Source of the DNA: an uncultured Pelagibacteraceae bacterium | Lineage (GTDB): Bacteria; Pseudomonadota; Alphaproteobacteria; Pelagibacterales; Pelagibacteraceae | Length of the DNA stretch: 64,000 nucleotides | Reading direction: 5' to 3' | Assembly: GCA_902626725.1 (NCBI GenBank) | Contig: CACOGI010000001.1 | Coordinates: 1-64,000, forward strand | Part shown: positions 54,248-64,000 of the stretch, one piece after another | How positions within the stretch are numbered: the first letter of the stretch is position 1 | Layout: each line of letters starts with the position of its first letter | Notes under the pieces: generated by a model | What the model saw: the letters and a program-made list of their open reading frames with translations, nothing else | The model's database searches: none | Told to the model about the DNA's origin: nothing | Translations under genes and position numbers: made by a program

Positions 54248-56168
54248 ATGCCAACAATTACATTACCTGATGGGAAAAACTTAGAATTTTCAAAAAAAAT
54301 TACAGGATTAGAAATAGCCGAAAAGATTAGTAAATCATTAGCGAAACAAGCCTTAGTAATTAGTGTCGATGGTGAATTAAAAGATCTATTTTTTTCGATA
54401 AATAAAGATTGCTCAGTCAAAATTTTCACTGCAAAAGATCAAGAAGGATTAGAAGTTATTCGGCATGATGCAGCACATATTATGGCTATGGCTGTTCAGG
54501 AGTTGTATCCAGGCACACAAGTAACAATTGGACCAGTAATTGAAAATGGTTTTTATTATGATTTTGCCCGCAAAGAACCATTTACAGAAGATGATTTAAA
54601 AAAAATAGAGAAAAGAATGTCAGAAATAATTGATAAAGATTTAAAAACAAGAAGAGAAGTTTGGGAGAGAAATAAAGCAATTAGTCATTTTAAAAAGATT
54701 GGTGAAAAATATAAAGCAGAAATAATTGAGAGCATACCTGAAAATGAAGAGCTTACTGTTTATTATCATGGGGATACTTGGCATGATTTATGTAAAGGGC
54801 CTCACTTATTATCCTCAGGTAAAATTGGTAAAGCTTTTAAATTGACAAAAGTTGCAGGTGCTTATTGGCGAGGAGATTCAAAAAATGAAATGTTGCAAAG
54901 AATTTATGGAACAGGTTGGGCATCTCAAAAAGATTTAGATGATTATTTAAAAAGAATTCAAGAAGCTGAGAAAAGAGATCATAGAAAACTTGGAAGAGAA
55001 ATGGATTTATTCCATTTCAGAGAAGAGAGTCCAGGATCAGTTTTCTGGCATGAAAAAGGTTGGGCTTTATTTCAAAAATTGGTAAATTATATGAGAGCTC
55101 GACAAGATGCAGCAGGATATCGAGAGGTTAATACGCCTGAAGTATTGGATAGATTGTTATGGGAAAAATCGGGTCATTGGGAGAAATATGGAGAAAATAT
55201 GTATACTTCTGAAACTCCTGACGAAAAGGTTTTTGCGATAAAACCAATGAATTGCCCAGGTCATATCCAAGTTTTTAATCAAGGTTTAAAAAGTTACAGA
55301 GATTTGCCATTAAGAATAACTGAGTTTGGTAAAGTTCATCGCTACGAACCATCTGGAGCTTTGCATGGACTTTTAAGGGTAAGAGCATTTACACAAGATG
55401 ATGCTCATATTTTTTGCTCTGAGGACCAAATTACAAGTGAATGTTTAAATGTAACAAATCTAATTCTAGATATTTATAAAGATTTAGGTTTTAAAGATGT
55501 GGTCTTAAAATACGCTGATAGACCAGAGGTAAGAGTTGGTGAAGATAAAGTCTGGGATAAAGCTGAGGCATCGCTATTAGAAGCGGTGAAAGCGTCAAAA
55601 TTAGAATATAGTATAAACAAAGGTGAAGGAGCTTTTTATGGCCCAAAAATAGAATTTATTTTAAGGGATGCAATTGGTAGAGATTGGCAATGTGGAACAG
55701 TACAAGTTGACTTAAATTTACCTGGAAGGTTAGATGCTTCCTATGTTGATAAAGATGGAACAAAAAAAAGTTCCAGTTATGTTACATAGAGCATTGTTTG
55801 GATCTCTTGAGAGATTTATTGGAATTTTGATTGAGAACTACGCAGGAAAATTTCCATTTTGGATCTCTCCGCTGCAAACTGTTGTTATTCCAATTTCGGA
55901 AGATTTTGAAGATTATGCTAAAAAAGTTTCAGATAAAATTAAAGAGGCTGGGATGAGTTCATTGGTTGATTTAAAAAATCATAATTTGAATTATAAAATT
56001 AGGGAACATTCACTTGCAAAAGTCCCAATTTTATTAATTTGTGGTAAAAAAGAAGTTGACAGTAACTCAGTAACTATTAGAAGATTGGATTCTAACAAAC
56101 AAGAAAATATGGAATTAAATAAATTTTTAAAAACATTCTCTGCTTTGAACAAAGCATCTTCAAATTAA
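54248..56168 (+). CDS. thrS: Threonyl-tRNA synthetase, interrupted by a +1 frameshift at A8
   Basis: Charges tRNA-Thr. The frame from 54248 covers the TGS domain, the editing domain ([17 protein letters not shown]) and class II motif 2 ([16 protein letters not shown]), then stops at 55789 after 513 codons. The rest lies in the next frame up to 56168: [17 protein letters not shown] (motif 3 and a zinc-ligand His) and the anticodon-binding domain. Removing one A from the run of eight at 55762-55769 gives [13 protein letters not shown] and a 639-aa protein of normal length. The unshifted product would lack motif 3 and be inactive. Most likely a homopolymer sequencing error; polymerase slippage is the alternative. 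infC follows directly. Confidence 0.93.
55762..55769 (+). other. A8 homopolymer, frameshift site in thrS
   Basis: Eight consecutive A where seven would keep the thrS frame (ACA AAA AAA GTT). The downstream frame encodes the rest of ThrRS without any further lesion, so this single base is the only defect. Confidence 0.9.
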
Positions 56169-56714
56169 GTGGCAGATTTTAAACAAAATTATTTTCAGAG
56201 AAGAACCAAAGACAAAGGTCCTCGTTCTAATAATAGAATATCATCACCTGATGTTCAGGTAATAACAAGTGATGGTGAAAATTTAGGAGTTCTAAATACT
56301 AACGAGGCTATCTCGATGGCTAAAAATCAAGGACTTGATTTAATTGAAATTGCACCAAATGCAAATCCTCCAGTTTGTAAAATAATGGATATGGGAAAGT
56401 ATAAGTATGATGCTCAAAAGAAAGCAAATTTAGCAAAGAAAAAACAAAAGATTATTTCATTAAAAGAAATTAAAATGAGACCTGTAACAGAAACTCATGA
56501 TTATGAATTTAAAGTAAAAAATGCTAAAAAATTTATAGCAAAAGGAGACAAGGTAAAATTTACCATAAGATTTAAGGGCAGAGAACTCCAACATTCTCAT
56601 CTTGGGAATGAACTTATGACCAAGATAAAAGAGGATATGAAAGATATTGGTAAAGTGGAATTGCATCCAAAATTTGATGGTAAGCAAATGATAATGGTAA
56701 TTCAGCCTTTATAA
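56169..56714 (+). CDS. infC: Translation initiation factor IF-3
   Basis: Prevents premature subunit joining and checks start codons. It is 181 aa. N-terminal domain (NLGVLNTNEAISMAKNQGLDL and PPVCKIMDMGKYKYD), a Lys-rich linker, and C-terminal domain (MRPVTETHDYEFKVKNAKKF to KFDGKQMIMVIQP). The likely start is GTG at 56169, directly abutting the thrS stop TAA, which suggests coupled translation; no in-frame AUU start of the E. coli type is present nearby. Followed by rpmI-rplT in the classical order. Confidence 0.95.
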   Translation: MADFKQNYFQRRTKDKGPRSNNRISSPDVQVITSDGENLGVLNTNEAISMAKNQGLDLIEIAPNANPPVCKIMDMGKYKYDAQKKANLAKKKQKIISLKEIKMRPVTETHDYEFKVKNAKKFIAKGDKVKFTIRFKGRELQHSHLGNELMTKIKEDMKDIGKVELHPKFDGKQMIMVIQPL

Positions 56715-56767
56715 CCTTTAATATTAGTTGTAAATCAGCAACATTCTTTGTATAACCTCGCTCAATT

Positions 56768-56974
56768 ATGCCAAAACTAAAAACAAAAAGTTCAGCAAAA
56801 AAAAGATTTAAAATATCTGCTAAAGGCAAAGTAATTATGGCTCAGGCTGGTAAAAGACATGGTATGATCAAAAGAACAAATTCCCAAATAAGAAAATTAA
56901 GAGGCACTACAACAATGTCTAAACAAGACGGTAAAATTGTAAAGTCGTATATGCCTTACAGTTTAAGAGGATAA
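56768..56974 (+). CDS. rpmI: 50S ribosomal protein L35
   Basis: A 68-aa basic protein with the typical opening [20 protein letters not shown] and the [17 protein letters not shown] region. It lies between infC (53 bp upstream) and rplT (1 bp downstream). The infC-rpmI spacer shows no obvious rplT-binding pseudoknot that I could verify by eye. Confidence 0.97.
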   Translation: MPKLKTKSSAKKRFKISAKGKVIMAQAGKRHGMIKRTNSQIRKLRGTTTMSKQDGKIVKSYMPYSLRG

Positions 56975-56975
56975 A

Positions 56976-57332
56976 ATGGCTAGAGTAAAAAGAGGTGTAA
57001 CCGGTAAAGCAAAACACAAAAAAGTTTTGAAGGCTGTAAAAGGCCAATGGGGTAGAAGAAAAAATACTATCAGAGTTGCTAAACAGGCAATGGAAAAAGC
57101 TTTGCAGTATGCTTACAGAGATCGAAGGAATAAAAAAAGAGATTTTAAATCTCTATGGATACAAAGAATTAATGCTGGTGTTAGAGCAGAAGGCATGACT
57201 TACTCCAAGTTCATTAATGGGTTGAATAAAAGTGGAGTTAAAATTGATAGAAAAATTCTAGCAGAGATAGCGTATGATAGCCCAGAAGCCTTTAAAACTA
57301 TAGTTCAAAAAGCACAATCTGCTTTAAATTAA
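56976..57332 (+). CDS. rplT: 50S ribosomal protein L20
   Basis: 23S rRNA-binding assembly protein, 118 aa. The signature [19 protein letters not shown] opens the protein and [20 protein letters not shown] follows; the C-terminal globular part ([20 protein letters not shown]) is complete. In many bacteria L20 represses its own infC-rpmI-rplT transcript. Confidence 0.98.
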   Translation: MARVKRGVTGKAKHKKVLKAVKGQWGRRKNTIRVAKQAMEKALQYAYRDRRNKKRDFKSLWIQRINAGVRAEGMTYSKFINGLNKSGVKIDRKILAEIAYDSPEAFKTIVQKAQSALN

Positions 57333-57375
57333 TCTTCACTATTGTTTTATTTAACTGAAGAAATAATCTGTAAAG

Positions 57376-58443
57376 ATGTCAGATCTTAAAAAAATTAAAG
57401 AAGAGTTTTTATTAAAACTTAATCAAAAACTTAATCTAACGGATATAAATCAGATAAAATCTAATCTATTTGGAAAAAATGGATTAATTTCTTCTCAATT
57501 TAAAAAAATCGGATCTCTTGCTGAGAATGAAAGAAAAAAGTTCGCTTCAGATCTAAATATAACTAAAGATGAATTACAAAATCTAATAGATACAAAAATA
57601 AAACAAATTCAAGATGCAGAAATAATCGAAAAACTAGAAAAAGAAAAAATTGATATAACTTTACCTGAAAGAACTTTTGTAAGAGGTAAAATTCACCCTG
57701 TTTCCCAAACTATTGATGAAATTTCCTCAATATTTTCTGAGATTGGTTTTTGTGTTGAAGAAGGTCCAGATGTTGAAAATGAATACAATAATTTTACTGC
57801 ATTAAATACTCCTGACAATCATCCTGCGAGGGATATGCATGATACATTTTACCTTGATGAAAAAAAAGAAAAACTTTTACGAACCCATACTTCTCCAGTC
57901 CAAATAAGAACTATGCTTAAAGACAAACCACCTTTCAAAATTATTGCGCCTGGAAGGACTTATAGGTCTGATAGTGATCAAACACATGCGCCGATGTTCC
58001 ATCAGGTTGAAGGTCTTTATATAGATAAAAATGTTAATATGGGTCATTTAAAGGGATGTTTAAATTATTTCATAAAAGAGTTTTTTGAAGTCAAAAAAAT
58101 AAAAATGAGATTTAGACCTAGCCACTTTCCTTTTACCGAACCTTCTGCTGAAGTTGACATTGGATATGAAATAAAAGATGGAAAAATAATAATAGGTGAA
58201 GGTGATAAGTGGCTTGAGATTTTAGGATGTGGAATGGTTCATCCAAATGTACTAAAGAATGTGAAAATTGATTCAACAAGATTTCAAGGTTACGCTTTTG
58301 GTATTGGAATTGATAGGTTGGCAATGTTAAAATATGGTATTAATGACCTAAGGGCATTCTTTGAATGTGATTATAGATGGTTAAATCATTTTGGCTTTGA
58401 TCCATTAGATGTACCTTCAAATTATAGAGGTCTAAGTCGATGA
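57376..58443 (+). CDS. pheS: Phenylalanyl-tRNA synthetase alpha subunit
   Basis: Catalytic subunit of the alpha2-beta2 enzyme. It is 355 aa: an N-terminal coiled coil, then the class II core with [19 protein letters not shown], motif 2 ([20 protein letters not shown]), [16 protein letters not shown] and motif 3 ([18 protein letters not shown]). It follows rplT by 43 bp and overlaps pheT by 4 bp (ATGA). Confidence 0.98.
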   Translation: MSDLKKIKEEFLLKLNQKLNLTDINQIKSNLFGKNGLISSQFKKIGSLAENERKKFASDLNITKDELQNLIDTKIKQIQDAEIIEKLEKEKIDITLPERTFVRGKIHPVSQTIDEISSIFSEIGFCVEEGPDVENEYNNFTALNTPDNHPARDMHDTFYLDEKKEKLLRTHTSPVQIRTMLKDKPPFKIIAPGRTYRSDSDQTHAPMFHQVEGLYIDKNVNMGHLKGCLNYFIKEFFEVKKIKMRFRPSHFPFTEPSAEVDIGYEIKDGKIIIGEGDKWLEILGCGMVHPNVLKNVKIDSTRFQGYAFGIGIDRLAMLKYGINDLRAFFECDYRWLNHFGFDPLDVPSNYRGLSR

Positions 58444-60845
58444 AAATTACATTTGATTGGCTTAAAGATCACTTAAGAACTAATTTAAAAGAAAAAAATC
58501 TTTTAGAACAACTTACCAATATAGGACTGGAAGTAGAAAGTGTAGAGAGTCTCTCTGCAGAAAATAAATTATTCAAAGTTGCAAAAATTATCAAAGTTGA
58601 AAAACATCCAAATGCAGATCGACTAAAAGTTTGTGATGTAAATATTGGAGAAAAAGAATTTAAAAAAGTTGTATGCGGTGCTTCAAATGCAAAAGAAGGA
58701 TTGATCACTATATATGCGCCTCCAGGTGCGATTATTCCTAAAACTAAAACAAAATTAGTAGTAGCTAAAATTAGAGGTGTTACTTCTTACGGAATGCTTT
58801 GTTCTGAGTCTGAGCTAAATTTATCTGATCAGAGTGATGGGATAACCGAATTATCAATGAAATATGAAAAAAATATTGGTAAGAGTTATTTTGTAAAATC
58901 AAAGTCTAATCTTATTGATTTATCAATAACACCCAATAGACCAGATTGTCTTGGGGTAAGAGGAATAGCTAGAGATCTTGCAGCATCAGGTTTTGGAAAA
59001 TTAATAAATTTTGAAAAAAAAAAAATTAATTCTAACATAAAACAAACTTTAAAAGTCAAAATTAACAAAGAAAGAGAACAGGGATGTACTGCGTTTGGAA
59101 GTTGCTTAATTAGAAATGTAAAAAATGTTGAAAGCCCAAAGTGGCTCAAAGATAAATTAATTTCCGTAGGTCAAAAACCTATTTCAGCAATAGTTGATAT
59201 TACTAATTATGTCATGCTTGATACAAATCGCCCATTACATGCATATGATGCTGATAAAATTGAAAAAGGTATTATTGTTCGAAACTCCAGATCTGGTGAG
59301 GAGTTTACTGCTTTAGATAATAAAATTTATAAACTAGAGAAAGGCATGTGTGTTATAAGTGACCATAAAGGAGTTTTAGGATTAGGTGGAATTATTGGAG
59401 GAACTAGATCAGGTACAGAATTTAATACTAAAAATATACTATTAGAGTCTGCTTATTTTGAGCCAAGATCAATTAGAAATACAGCAAAAAAATTAAATCT
59501 TGATACAGACGCGAAGTTTAGATTTGAAAGAGGTGTAGATCCTTTATCAATTGAATCTGGTTTAGAAAAAGCCTCATCATTAATTCAAAAAATCTGTGGT
59601 GGCGAAATCAGTAAAATAGATATTCAAAAAATTAAAACTTATAAAAACAGAATAATTAAATTCAATTTAAACTTATTTGAAAATATAGCTGGATTTAAAA
59701 TTTCTTCTAAGCAAATGACCAAGATTTTGGAGGATCTTGGCTTCAAATGTAAAAAAGATAAAAAAAATTTAAAATTAATAGTTCCATCCTGGAGACCAGA
59801 TATTTTACAGGATATAGATATAGTTGAAGAATTAGTAAGAATAAGTGGATATGATAAAATAAATATCATAAATCCTATCAAAGAGAGAACTAGATCGACT
59901 TTGACCCAAACCCAAAAGTTATTTCATTTTTTACAAAGAGCAGTTGCTTCAAAAGGTTATTTGGAAGCAATCACGTGGTCTTTTGCTGACTCTAATTATA
60001 ACGATTATTTCAAAGGTAAAAATAAAGATATCAAAATTATAAACCCAATAAGTTCTGAATTGGGGGTTTTAAGAAATTCAATATTTTCAAATTTAATTAT
60101 GTATATAAAAAAAAATTTAGACAGAGGTTTTAAAGATTTATCAATGTTTGAAATAGGCCCAATTTTTACTGGTCCTAATCCAGGTGAACAAAATACTGTA
60201 ATTTGTGGATTAACAGCTGGAAAAAAATCTAGATTGTCGTGGATCGAAAAAGAGAGAAATGTAGATGTATTTGATGTAAAAAAAGATGTAATACAAACTT
60301 TAGTAGAAGCAGGTTATAACTCTGATAAATTTTTTATAGATACTCAAACACCAAATTATTATCATCCTGGAAAATCAGGTAGATTATTTATTAGTAATGA
60401 TAAGGATAAAGTGGCAGCCTTTTTCGGTGAAATTCATCCTAATATTTTAAAAGGGATAGATGTAAAAACAGAGTCTTTAGTCGGATTTGAAATTTTTTTA
60501 GATAATTTGAAATTACCAAAAAAATCTTTGAATGATCAAAAAAAAAACTATTTGGTTTCAGATTATCAAAAATCTGAAAGAGATTTTGCATTTATTATTA
60601 ATAAAGACGTTAAATCTCAAGATCTTAAAAAGGCTATTTCTGATATTGATCAAAATTTAATCAGTAATATAAAAGTTTTTGATGTATACGAAGGAGAGAA
60701 TATTCCTGCAAATCAAAAATCAATAGCAATTAGTGTAACAATTCAATCAATTGAAAAAACATTAAATGATAATGATTTGGAGAAAATTAATAGATTAATT
60801 ATCGAAACAGTAGAAAAAAAAACTGGTGCAAAAATAAGATCCTAA
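58440..60845 (+). CDS. pheT: Phenylalanyl-tRNA synthetase beta subunit
   Basis: Editing and tRNA-binding subunit, 801 aa. The N-terminal tRNA-binding OB domain ([18 protein letters not shown]), B3-B4 editing domain ([20 protein letters not shown]), B5, the inactive class II core and the C-terminal anticodon-binding FDX-ACB domain ([18 protein letters not shown]) are all present. Coupled to pheS by a 4-bp overlap; lepA starts 6 bp after it. Confidence 0.98.
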   Translation: MKITFDWLKDHLRTNLKEKNLLEQLTNIGLEVESVESLSAENKLFKVAKIIKVEKHPNADRLKVCDVNIGEKEFKKVVCGASNAKEGLITIYAPPGAIIPKTKTKLVVAKIRGVTSYGMLCSESELNLSDQSDGITELSMKYEKNIGKSYFVKSKSNLIDLSITPNRPDCLGVRGIARDLAASGFGKLINFEKKKINSNIKQTLKVKINKEREQGCTAFGSCLIRNVKNVESPKWLKDKLISVGQKPISAIVDITNYVMLDTNRPLHAYDADKIEKGIIVRNSRSGEEFTALDNKIYKLEKGMCVISDHKGVLGLGGIIGGTRSGTEFNTKNILLESAYFEPRSIRNTAKKLNLDTDAKFRFERGVDPLSIESGLEKASSLIQKICGGEISKIDIQKIKTYKNRIIKFNLNLFENIAGFKISSKQMTKILEDLGFKCKKDKKNLKLIVPSWRPDILQDIDIVEELVRISGYDKINIINPIKERTRSTLTQTQKLFHFLQRAVASKGYLEAITWSFADSNYNDYFKGKNKDIKIINPISSELGVLRNSIFSNLIMYIKKNLDRGFKDLSMFEIGPIFTGPNPGEQNTVICGLTAGKKSRLSWIEKERNVDVFDVKKDVIQTLVEAGYNSDKFFIDTQTPNYYHPGKSGRLFISNDKDKVAAFFGEIHPNILKGIDVKTESLVGFEIFLDNLKLPKKSLNDQKKNYLVSDYQKSERDFAFIINKDVKSQDLKKAISDIDQNLISNIKVFDVYEGENIPANQKSIAISVTIQSIEKTLNDNDLEKINRLIIETVEKKTGAKIRS

Positions 60846-60851
60846 AAAATA

Positions 60852-62660
60852 ATGAACACAATTGATAATATTAGAAATTTTGCAATCATTGCTCATATAG
60901 ATCACGGTAAATCAACAATTGCAGATAGAATTATACATAAATGTGGTGGCTTAGCTGAAAGAGAAATGAAAGCACAAGTTCTAGACTCTATGGACATAGA
61001 AAGGGAAAGAGGCATTACAATTAAGGCTCAAACTGTAAAGTTAAATTATAAAGCAAAAAGTGGAAAAGATTACATTTTAAATATAATAGATACTCCTGGA
61101 CATGTAGATTTTAGCTACGAGGTAAGTAGATCTCTTTATGCATGTGAGGGCTCTATACTGATTGTAGACAGCACTCAAGGGGTTGAAGCTCAAACATTAG
61201 CAAATGTTTATCAGGCTCTTGATATAAATCATGAAATTATTCCTGTGTTAAACAAGATAGATTTGCCAGCTTCTGATTTAGAGAGAACTAATAAACAAAT
61301 AGAAGACGTAATTGGCATAGATACCTATAACGCAGTTTCTTGTTCAGGAAAAACTGGTGAAGGGATAGAAGAAATTTTAGAACAGATAATTGAGTCTTTG
61401 CCCTGTCCAAAAGGAAATCTTAATGAAGATCTAAAATGTTTATTGGTTGATAGTTGGTATGATACTTATTTAGGGGTAGTTATTTTAGTCAGGGTTATTA
61501 ATGGAAAAATTACAAAAAACATGAAAATTAAGATGCTGTCTACAAATCAAGATTATATTGTCGAAAAGGTTGGTGTATTTACACCCAAAGCAAAAGATAT
61601 TGACGAGTTAAAGGCAGGAGAAATTGGTTTTATTACGACTGGAATAAAGGTTTTATCAGAAACAAAAGTCGGTGATACAATTTGTGATGCAATTAAACCA
61701 AAAATAGAACCATTACCTGGATTTAAACCTAGTAAGCCTGTTGTGTTTTGTGGACTTTTTCCAGTAGATAGTTCTGAATATCAAAAACTTAAAGATGGTC
61801 TTGCAAAACTTCAATTAAACGATGCAAGTTTTTCTTTTGAAGCCGAGTCTTCCTCAGCATTAGGATTAGGTTTTAGATGTGGGTTTTTAGGGTTGCTTCA
61901 TTTAGAAATAATCACAGAAAGACTCGAGAGAGAATTTGATGTTAATTTACTTACTACCACTCCTGGTGTGGTTTACAAAATTAATCTCAACGATGGAGAA
62001 GTTATAAATCTTCAGAACCCTTCTAGTCTTCCTGACCAAACATTAATAAAATTTATTGAAGAACCATGGATTAAGGCTACAATAATCACGCCTGATCAAT
62101 ATTTAGGTTCAATAATAAAATTATGTCAGGATAAAAGGGGAATTCAAATAAATTTGGCTTATTCAGGAAATAGAGCAGTTTTGACTTATGAACTGCCTTT
62201 GAACGAAGTGGTTTTTGATTTTAATGACAAGATTAAATCAATGACTAGTGGCTATGCAAGCTTTGACTATGAGATAATTGAACATAGGGAGGGTGACTTA
62301 GTTAAGCTAGGAATTTTAGTAAATGGGGAACCAGTCGACGCTCTTGCGATGATGATACACAAAGATTTTGCTCAAAGAACTGGAAGAGAAGTTTGTGAAA
62401 AATTAAAAGATTTAATACCAAGACATAATTTTATGATACCTGTTCAGGCAGCTATTGGAGGAAAAATAATTGCTAGAGAAACAATTAAAGGATTTAAAAA
62501 AGATGTTTTGACTAAAATCCATGGAGGTGGAGCAACTGATAGGAAAAGAAAATTATTAGAGAAACAAAAAAAGGGTAAAGCAAGAGCCAAACAATTTGGA
62601 AGAGTAGAAATTCCTCAAGAAGCATTTATAGGTGTATTGAAAATAAATAAAGATAATTAA
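60852..62660 (+). CDS. lepA: Elongation factor 4 (LepA)
   Basis: Ribosomal GTPase related to EF-G. It is 602 aa with G1 [15 protein letters not shown]3 [16 protein letters not shown]4 [13 protein letters not shown], the EF-G-like domains II and III ([14 protein letters not shown]) and the unique C-terminal domain with [17 protein letters not shown] and [18 protein letters not shown]. Last of the thrS-to-lepA translation genes; the next gene follows without a gap. Confidence 0.98.
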   Translation: MNTIDNIRNFAIIAHIDHGKSTIADRIIHKCGGLAEREMKAQVLDSMDIERERGITIKAQTVKLNYKAKSGKDYILNIIDTPGHVDFSYEVSRSLYACEGSILIVDSTQGVEAQTLANVYQALDINHEIIPVLNKIDLPASDLERTNKQIEDVIGIDTYNAVSCSGKTGEGIEEILEQIIESLPCPKGNLNEDLKCLLVDSWYDTYLGVVILVRVINGKITKNMKIKMLSTNQDYIVEKVGVFTPKAKDIDELKAGEIGFITTGIKVLSETKVGDTICDAIKPKIEPLPGFKPSKPVVFCGLFPVDSSEYQKLKDGLAKLQLNDASFSFEAESSSALGLGFRCGFLGLLHLEIITERLEREFDVNLLTTTPGVVYKINLNDGEVINLQNPSSLPDQTLIKFIEEPWIKATIITPDQYLGSIIKLCQDKRGIQINLAYSGNRAVLTYELPLNEVVFDFNDKIKSMTSGYASFDYEIIEHREGDLVKLGILVNGEPVDALAMMIHKDFAQRTGREVCEKLKDLIPRHNFMIPVQAAIGGKIIARETIKGFKKDVLTKIHGGGATDRKRKLLEKQKKGKARAKQFGRVEIPQEAFIGVLKINKDN

Positions 62661-63479
62661 ATGAAAATATACGATTGTTTTTCTTACTGGGATGAGGACC
62701 TGTTATTAGATTTGAGACTCAATATTCTTGATGATTTTGTAGATTATTTTGTCATAGTAGAAGGCAATAAAACATGGCAAAATAATTCTAAAAAACTTAA
62801 ATTTAACAAAGATAATTTTTCTAAATTTAAAGATAAAATAATCTACATTCCAGTTGAGGATATGCCCGATGGCGACAATCCGTATATCAGAGAAAATTAT
62901 CAAAGAAATGCTATTTCTCGTGGATTAAATCAAGCTAGTGATGATGATTATATTATAATTTCTGATTTGGATGAAATCCCTAATCCAAAAAAAATTCAGT
63001 CTTTCAATAAAAATATGAAATTTGCAGTATTTAAACAAATGCATTTTTATTACAAAATAAACCTTCAAAGCCAAAAGAATCCTTTTTGGTTTGGCAGTAG
63101 AATTTGTATAAAAAAATACTTAAAATCACCTCAATGGCTTAGAAATTTGAAATTTAAAAAAAGACCATTTTGGAGGGTAGATAAATTGAGACTGAATAAT
63201 ATAATTGATGGGGGAGGTTGGCATTTCTGTAACTTAAAAATACCTGAACAACTTTTATATAAATATAAAAATCTTTGTGAAACAAATGATCCACATGTTT
63301 TTAATGAAAAAATTGACGAAAAGTATCTAAACTTAGATGAAATTAAAAAAAGAATAATTGAAGGAAAAGATATAATTGGAAGAGATGAAAGCTATAATTA
63401 TGTAAATTTAGATGACAAATTTCCAGAGTTTATTTTAAAAAATAAAGAAATTTATCAAGATTGGATAATTAAAAAGTAA
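62661..63479 (+). CDS. Glycosyltransferase family 17-like protein
   Basis: A 272-aa protein resembling GT17 (beta-1,4-N-acetylglucosaminyltransferase family): opening MKIYDCFSYWDEDLLLDLRL, then DYFVIVEGNKTWQN, and the metal-binding DxD-like IISDLDEIPNPKKI near residue 100, followed by an aromatic FKQMHFYYKINLQ and GGWHFCNL. GT17-like genes in marine bacteria are often part of surface-polysaccharide clusters. Its ATG directly abuts the lepA stop, which points to co-transcription with, or insertion behind, lepA. Confidence 0.8.
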   Translation: MKIYDCFSYWDEDLLLDLRLNILDDFVDYFVIVEGNKTWQNNSKKLKFNKDNFSKFKDKIIYIPVEDMPDGDNPYIRENYQRNAISRGLNQASDDDYIIISDLDEIPNPKKIQSFNKNMKFAVFKQMHFYYKINLQSQKNPFWFGSRICIKKYLKSPQWLRNLKFKKRPFWRVDKLRLNNIIDGGGWHFCNLKIPEQLLYKYKNLCETNDPHVFNEKIDEKYLNLDEIKKRIIEGKDIIGRDESYNYVNLDDKFPEFILKNKEIYQDWIIKK

Positions 63480-63501
63480 GATTATATTGTATTAAAAGTA
63501 T

Positions 63502-64000
63502 ATGAAAAAAAAAATTATAGTTACTGGTGGGTCAGGACGGTTTGGTAAATTTTTAAAAGATTATTCATCTAAGTATAAATTGTTATTTCCAAACAAAAAA
63601 GAATTAAATATTCTAAACGAAAAAAATATAAGAACTTATCTTGATAAAAAAAAAGTTGACATATTGATTCATTTAGCAGGTTTATCTAGACCAATGAAAA
63701 TTCATGAAAAAGATATTATAAAAAGTATAAATCTTAATATAATTGGCACTGCAAATATTACGAAGGTGTGTTCAGAGAAAAAAATTAAATTGATTTATTT
63801 TTCGACAAACTATGTTTATCCTGGCTCAAAAGGAAATTATAAAGAGCATGATCCAGTTCTTCCAATAAATAATTATGCCTGGTCTAAACTTGGTGGCGAA
63901 GCATCTGTTCAATTGTATAAAAATTCACTTATTCTGAGGGTTTGTATGACTGAAAAACCTTTTGTACATAAGTCGGCTTTTGCAAATGTTAAGACAAGCT
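63502..64000 (+). CDS. NAD-dependent nucleotide-sugar epimerase/reductase, 3' end outside the window
   Basis: The frame is open from ATG 63502 to the window end (166 full codons). The Rossmann loop reads IIVTGGSGRFGKFL, ILIHLAGLSRP follows near residue 57, the Ser/Thr position is in IYFSTNYVYPG and the catalytic Tyr-x3-Lys in NNYAWSKLGGE. The extended-SDR pattern resembles dTDP-4-dehydrorhamnose reductase (RmlD) and related sugar epimerases. Together with the GT17 gene it suggests the start of a polysaccharide gene group. Confidence 0.85.
   Translation, partial: MKKKIIVTGGSGRFGKFLKDYSSKYKLLFPNKKELNILNEKNIRTYLDKKKVDILIHLAGLSRPMKIHEKDIIKSINLNIIGTANITKVCSEKKIKLIYFSTNYVYPGSKGNYKEHDPVLPINNYAWSKLGGEASVQLYKNSLILRVCMTEKPFVHKSAFANVKTS

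Noticed and set aside
55734..56168. Separate gene for a stand-alone anticodon-binding protein after thrS
   Set aside because: Its sequence continues ThrRS exactly ([17 protein letters not shown]) and the break is one base in a homopolymer.
1..64000. CRISPR array, prophage, insertion sequence or restriction-modification cluster
   Set aside because: I saw no regularly spaced repeats, transposase, integrase, phage structural or methyltransferase-nuclease genes on either strand.

Overview
The window looks like a chromosomal segment of a streamlined marine alphaproteobacterium of the SAR11 / Pelagibacterales type. The DNA is extremely AT-rich, with A/T-ending codons and Lys/Ile/Asn-rich proteins. 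Genes are packed with 1-11 bp overlaps or a few bases of spacing, and every intergenic gap is under 300 bp. The gene orders are alphaproteobacterial: fabI-fabB-fabA divergent from an Irr-type Fur regulator; rpsT-dnaA-dnaN; helicase-fdxA-carD; and argH, a small lipoprotein gene, then lysA. The clade is inferred from gene content and composition, not from a marker-gene tree. No phage, IS element, integrase or CRISPR array was seen.

Layout. 1-9.2 kb: lnt (5' end outside the window), metK, then a promoter plus leader hairpin and the nusA-infB-rbfA-rpsO-pnp transcription/translation operon, unusually contracted. 9.2-15.5 kb: a 39-aa membrane protein gene, the type II fatty-acid genes fabI/fabB/fabA on the minus strand, a divergent irr, then katG, a 2OG-Fe dioxygenase and a DUF2061 protein. 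An identical 16-bp element lies in the irr/fabA and katG promoter regions. 15.5-20.6 kb (minus): SH3 protein, ThiF/MoeB-like enzyme, dut, coaBC, ubiB, ubiE. 20.7-24.6 kb: mutM, rpsT, a 269-bp AT-rich gap, dnaA, dnaN. 24.6-31.7 kb: plsC-like, lysA, LptM-like lipoprotein, argH, TlpA-like, HIG1-type protein, esterase, HNH protein, coq7, dsbB, YqaA/DedA-like. 31.8-38.8 kb: tRNA-Leu(CAA), acyl-CoA synthetase, a 25-aa hyper-basic protein gene with its own terminator, carD with a long lysine-rich tail, fdxA, TerB-like, SUV3-like helicase, thioesterase, tRNA-Arg(ACG). 38.8-46.2 kb: thiolase, a lipoyl-domain/AceE fusion with its E2, an EamA transporter, uppP. 46.3-52.3 kb: gltD-gltB preceded by a 21-bp palindrome. 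52.3-64 kb: hydrolase, GT4 glycosyltransferase, thrS (interrupted by an A8 homopolymer frameshift), infC-rpmI-rplT-pheS-pheT-lepA, then a GT17 glycosyltransferase and a truncated nucleotide-sugar epimerase that may open a surface-polysaccharide region.

Most of the window is core housekeeping: translation, replication initiation, fatty acids, ubiquinone, pyruvate oxidation and glutamate synthesis. The most noteworthy points are the thrS frameshift, the lipoyl-AceE fusion, the shared Irr-like operator linking irr, fab and katG, the lysine-only small protein next to the lysine-tailed CarD, and several small ORFs read directly from the sequence. I found no convincing new multi-gene defence or mobile system.
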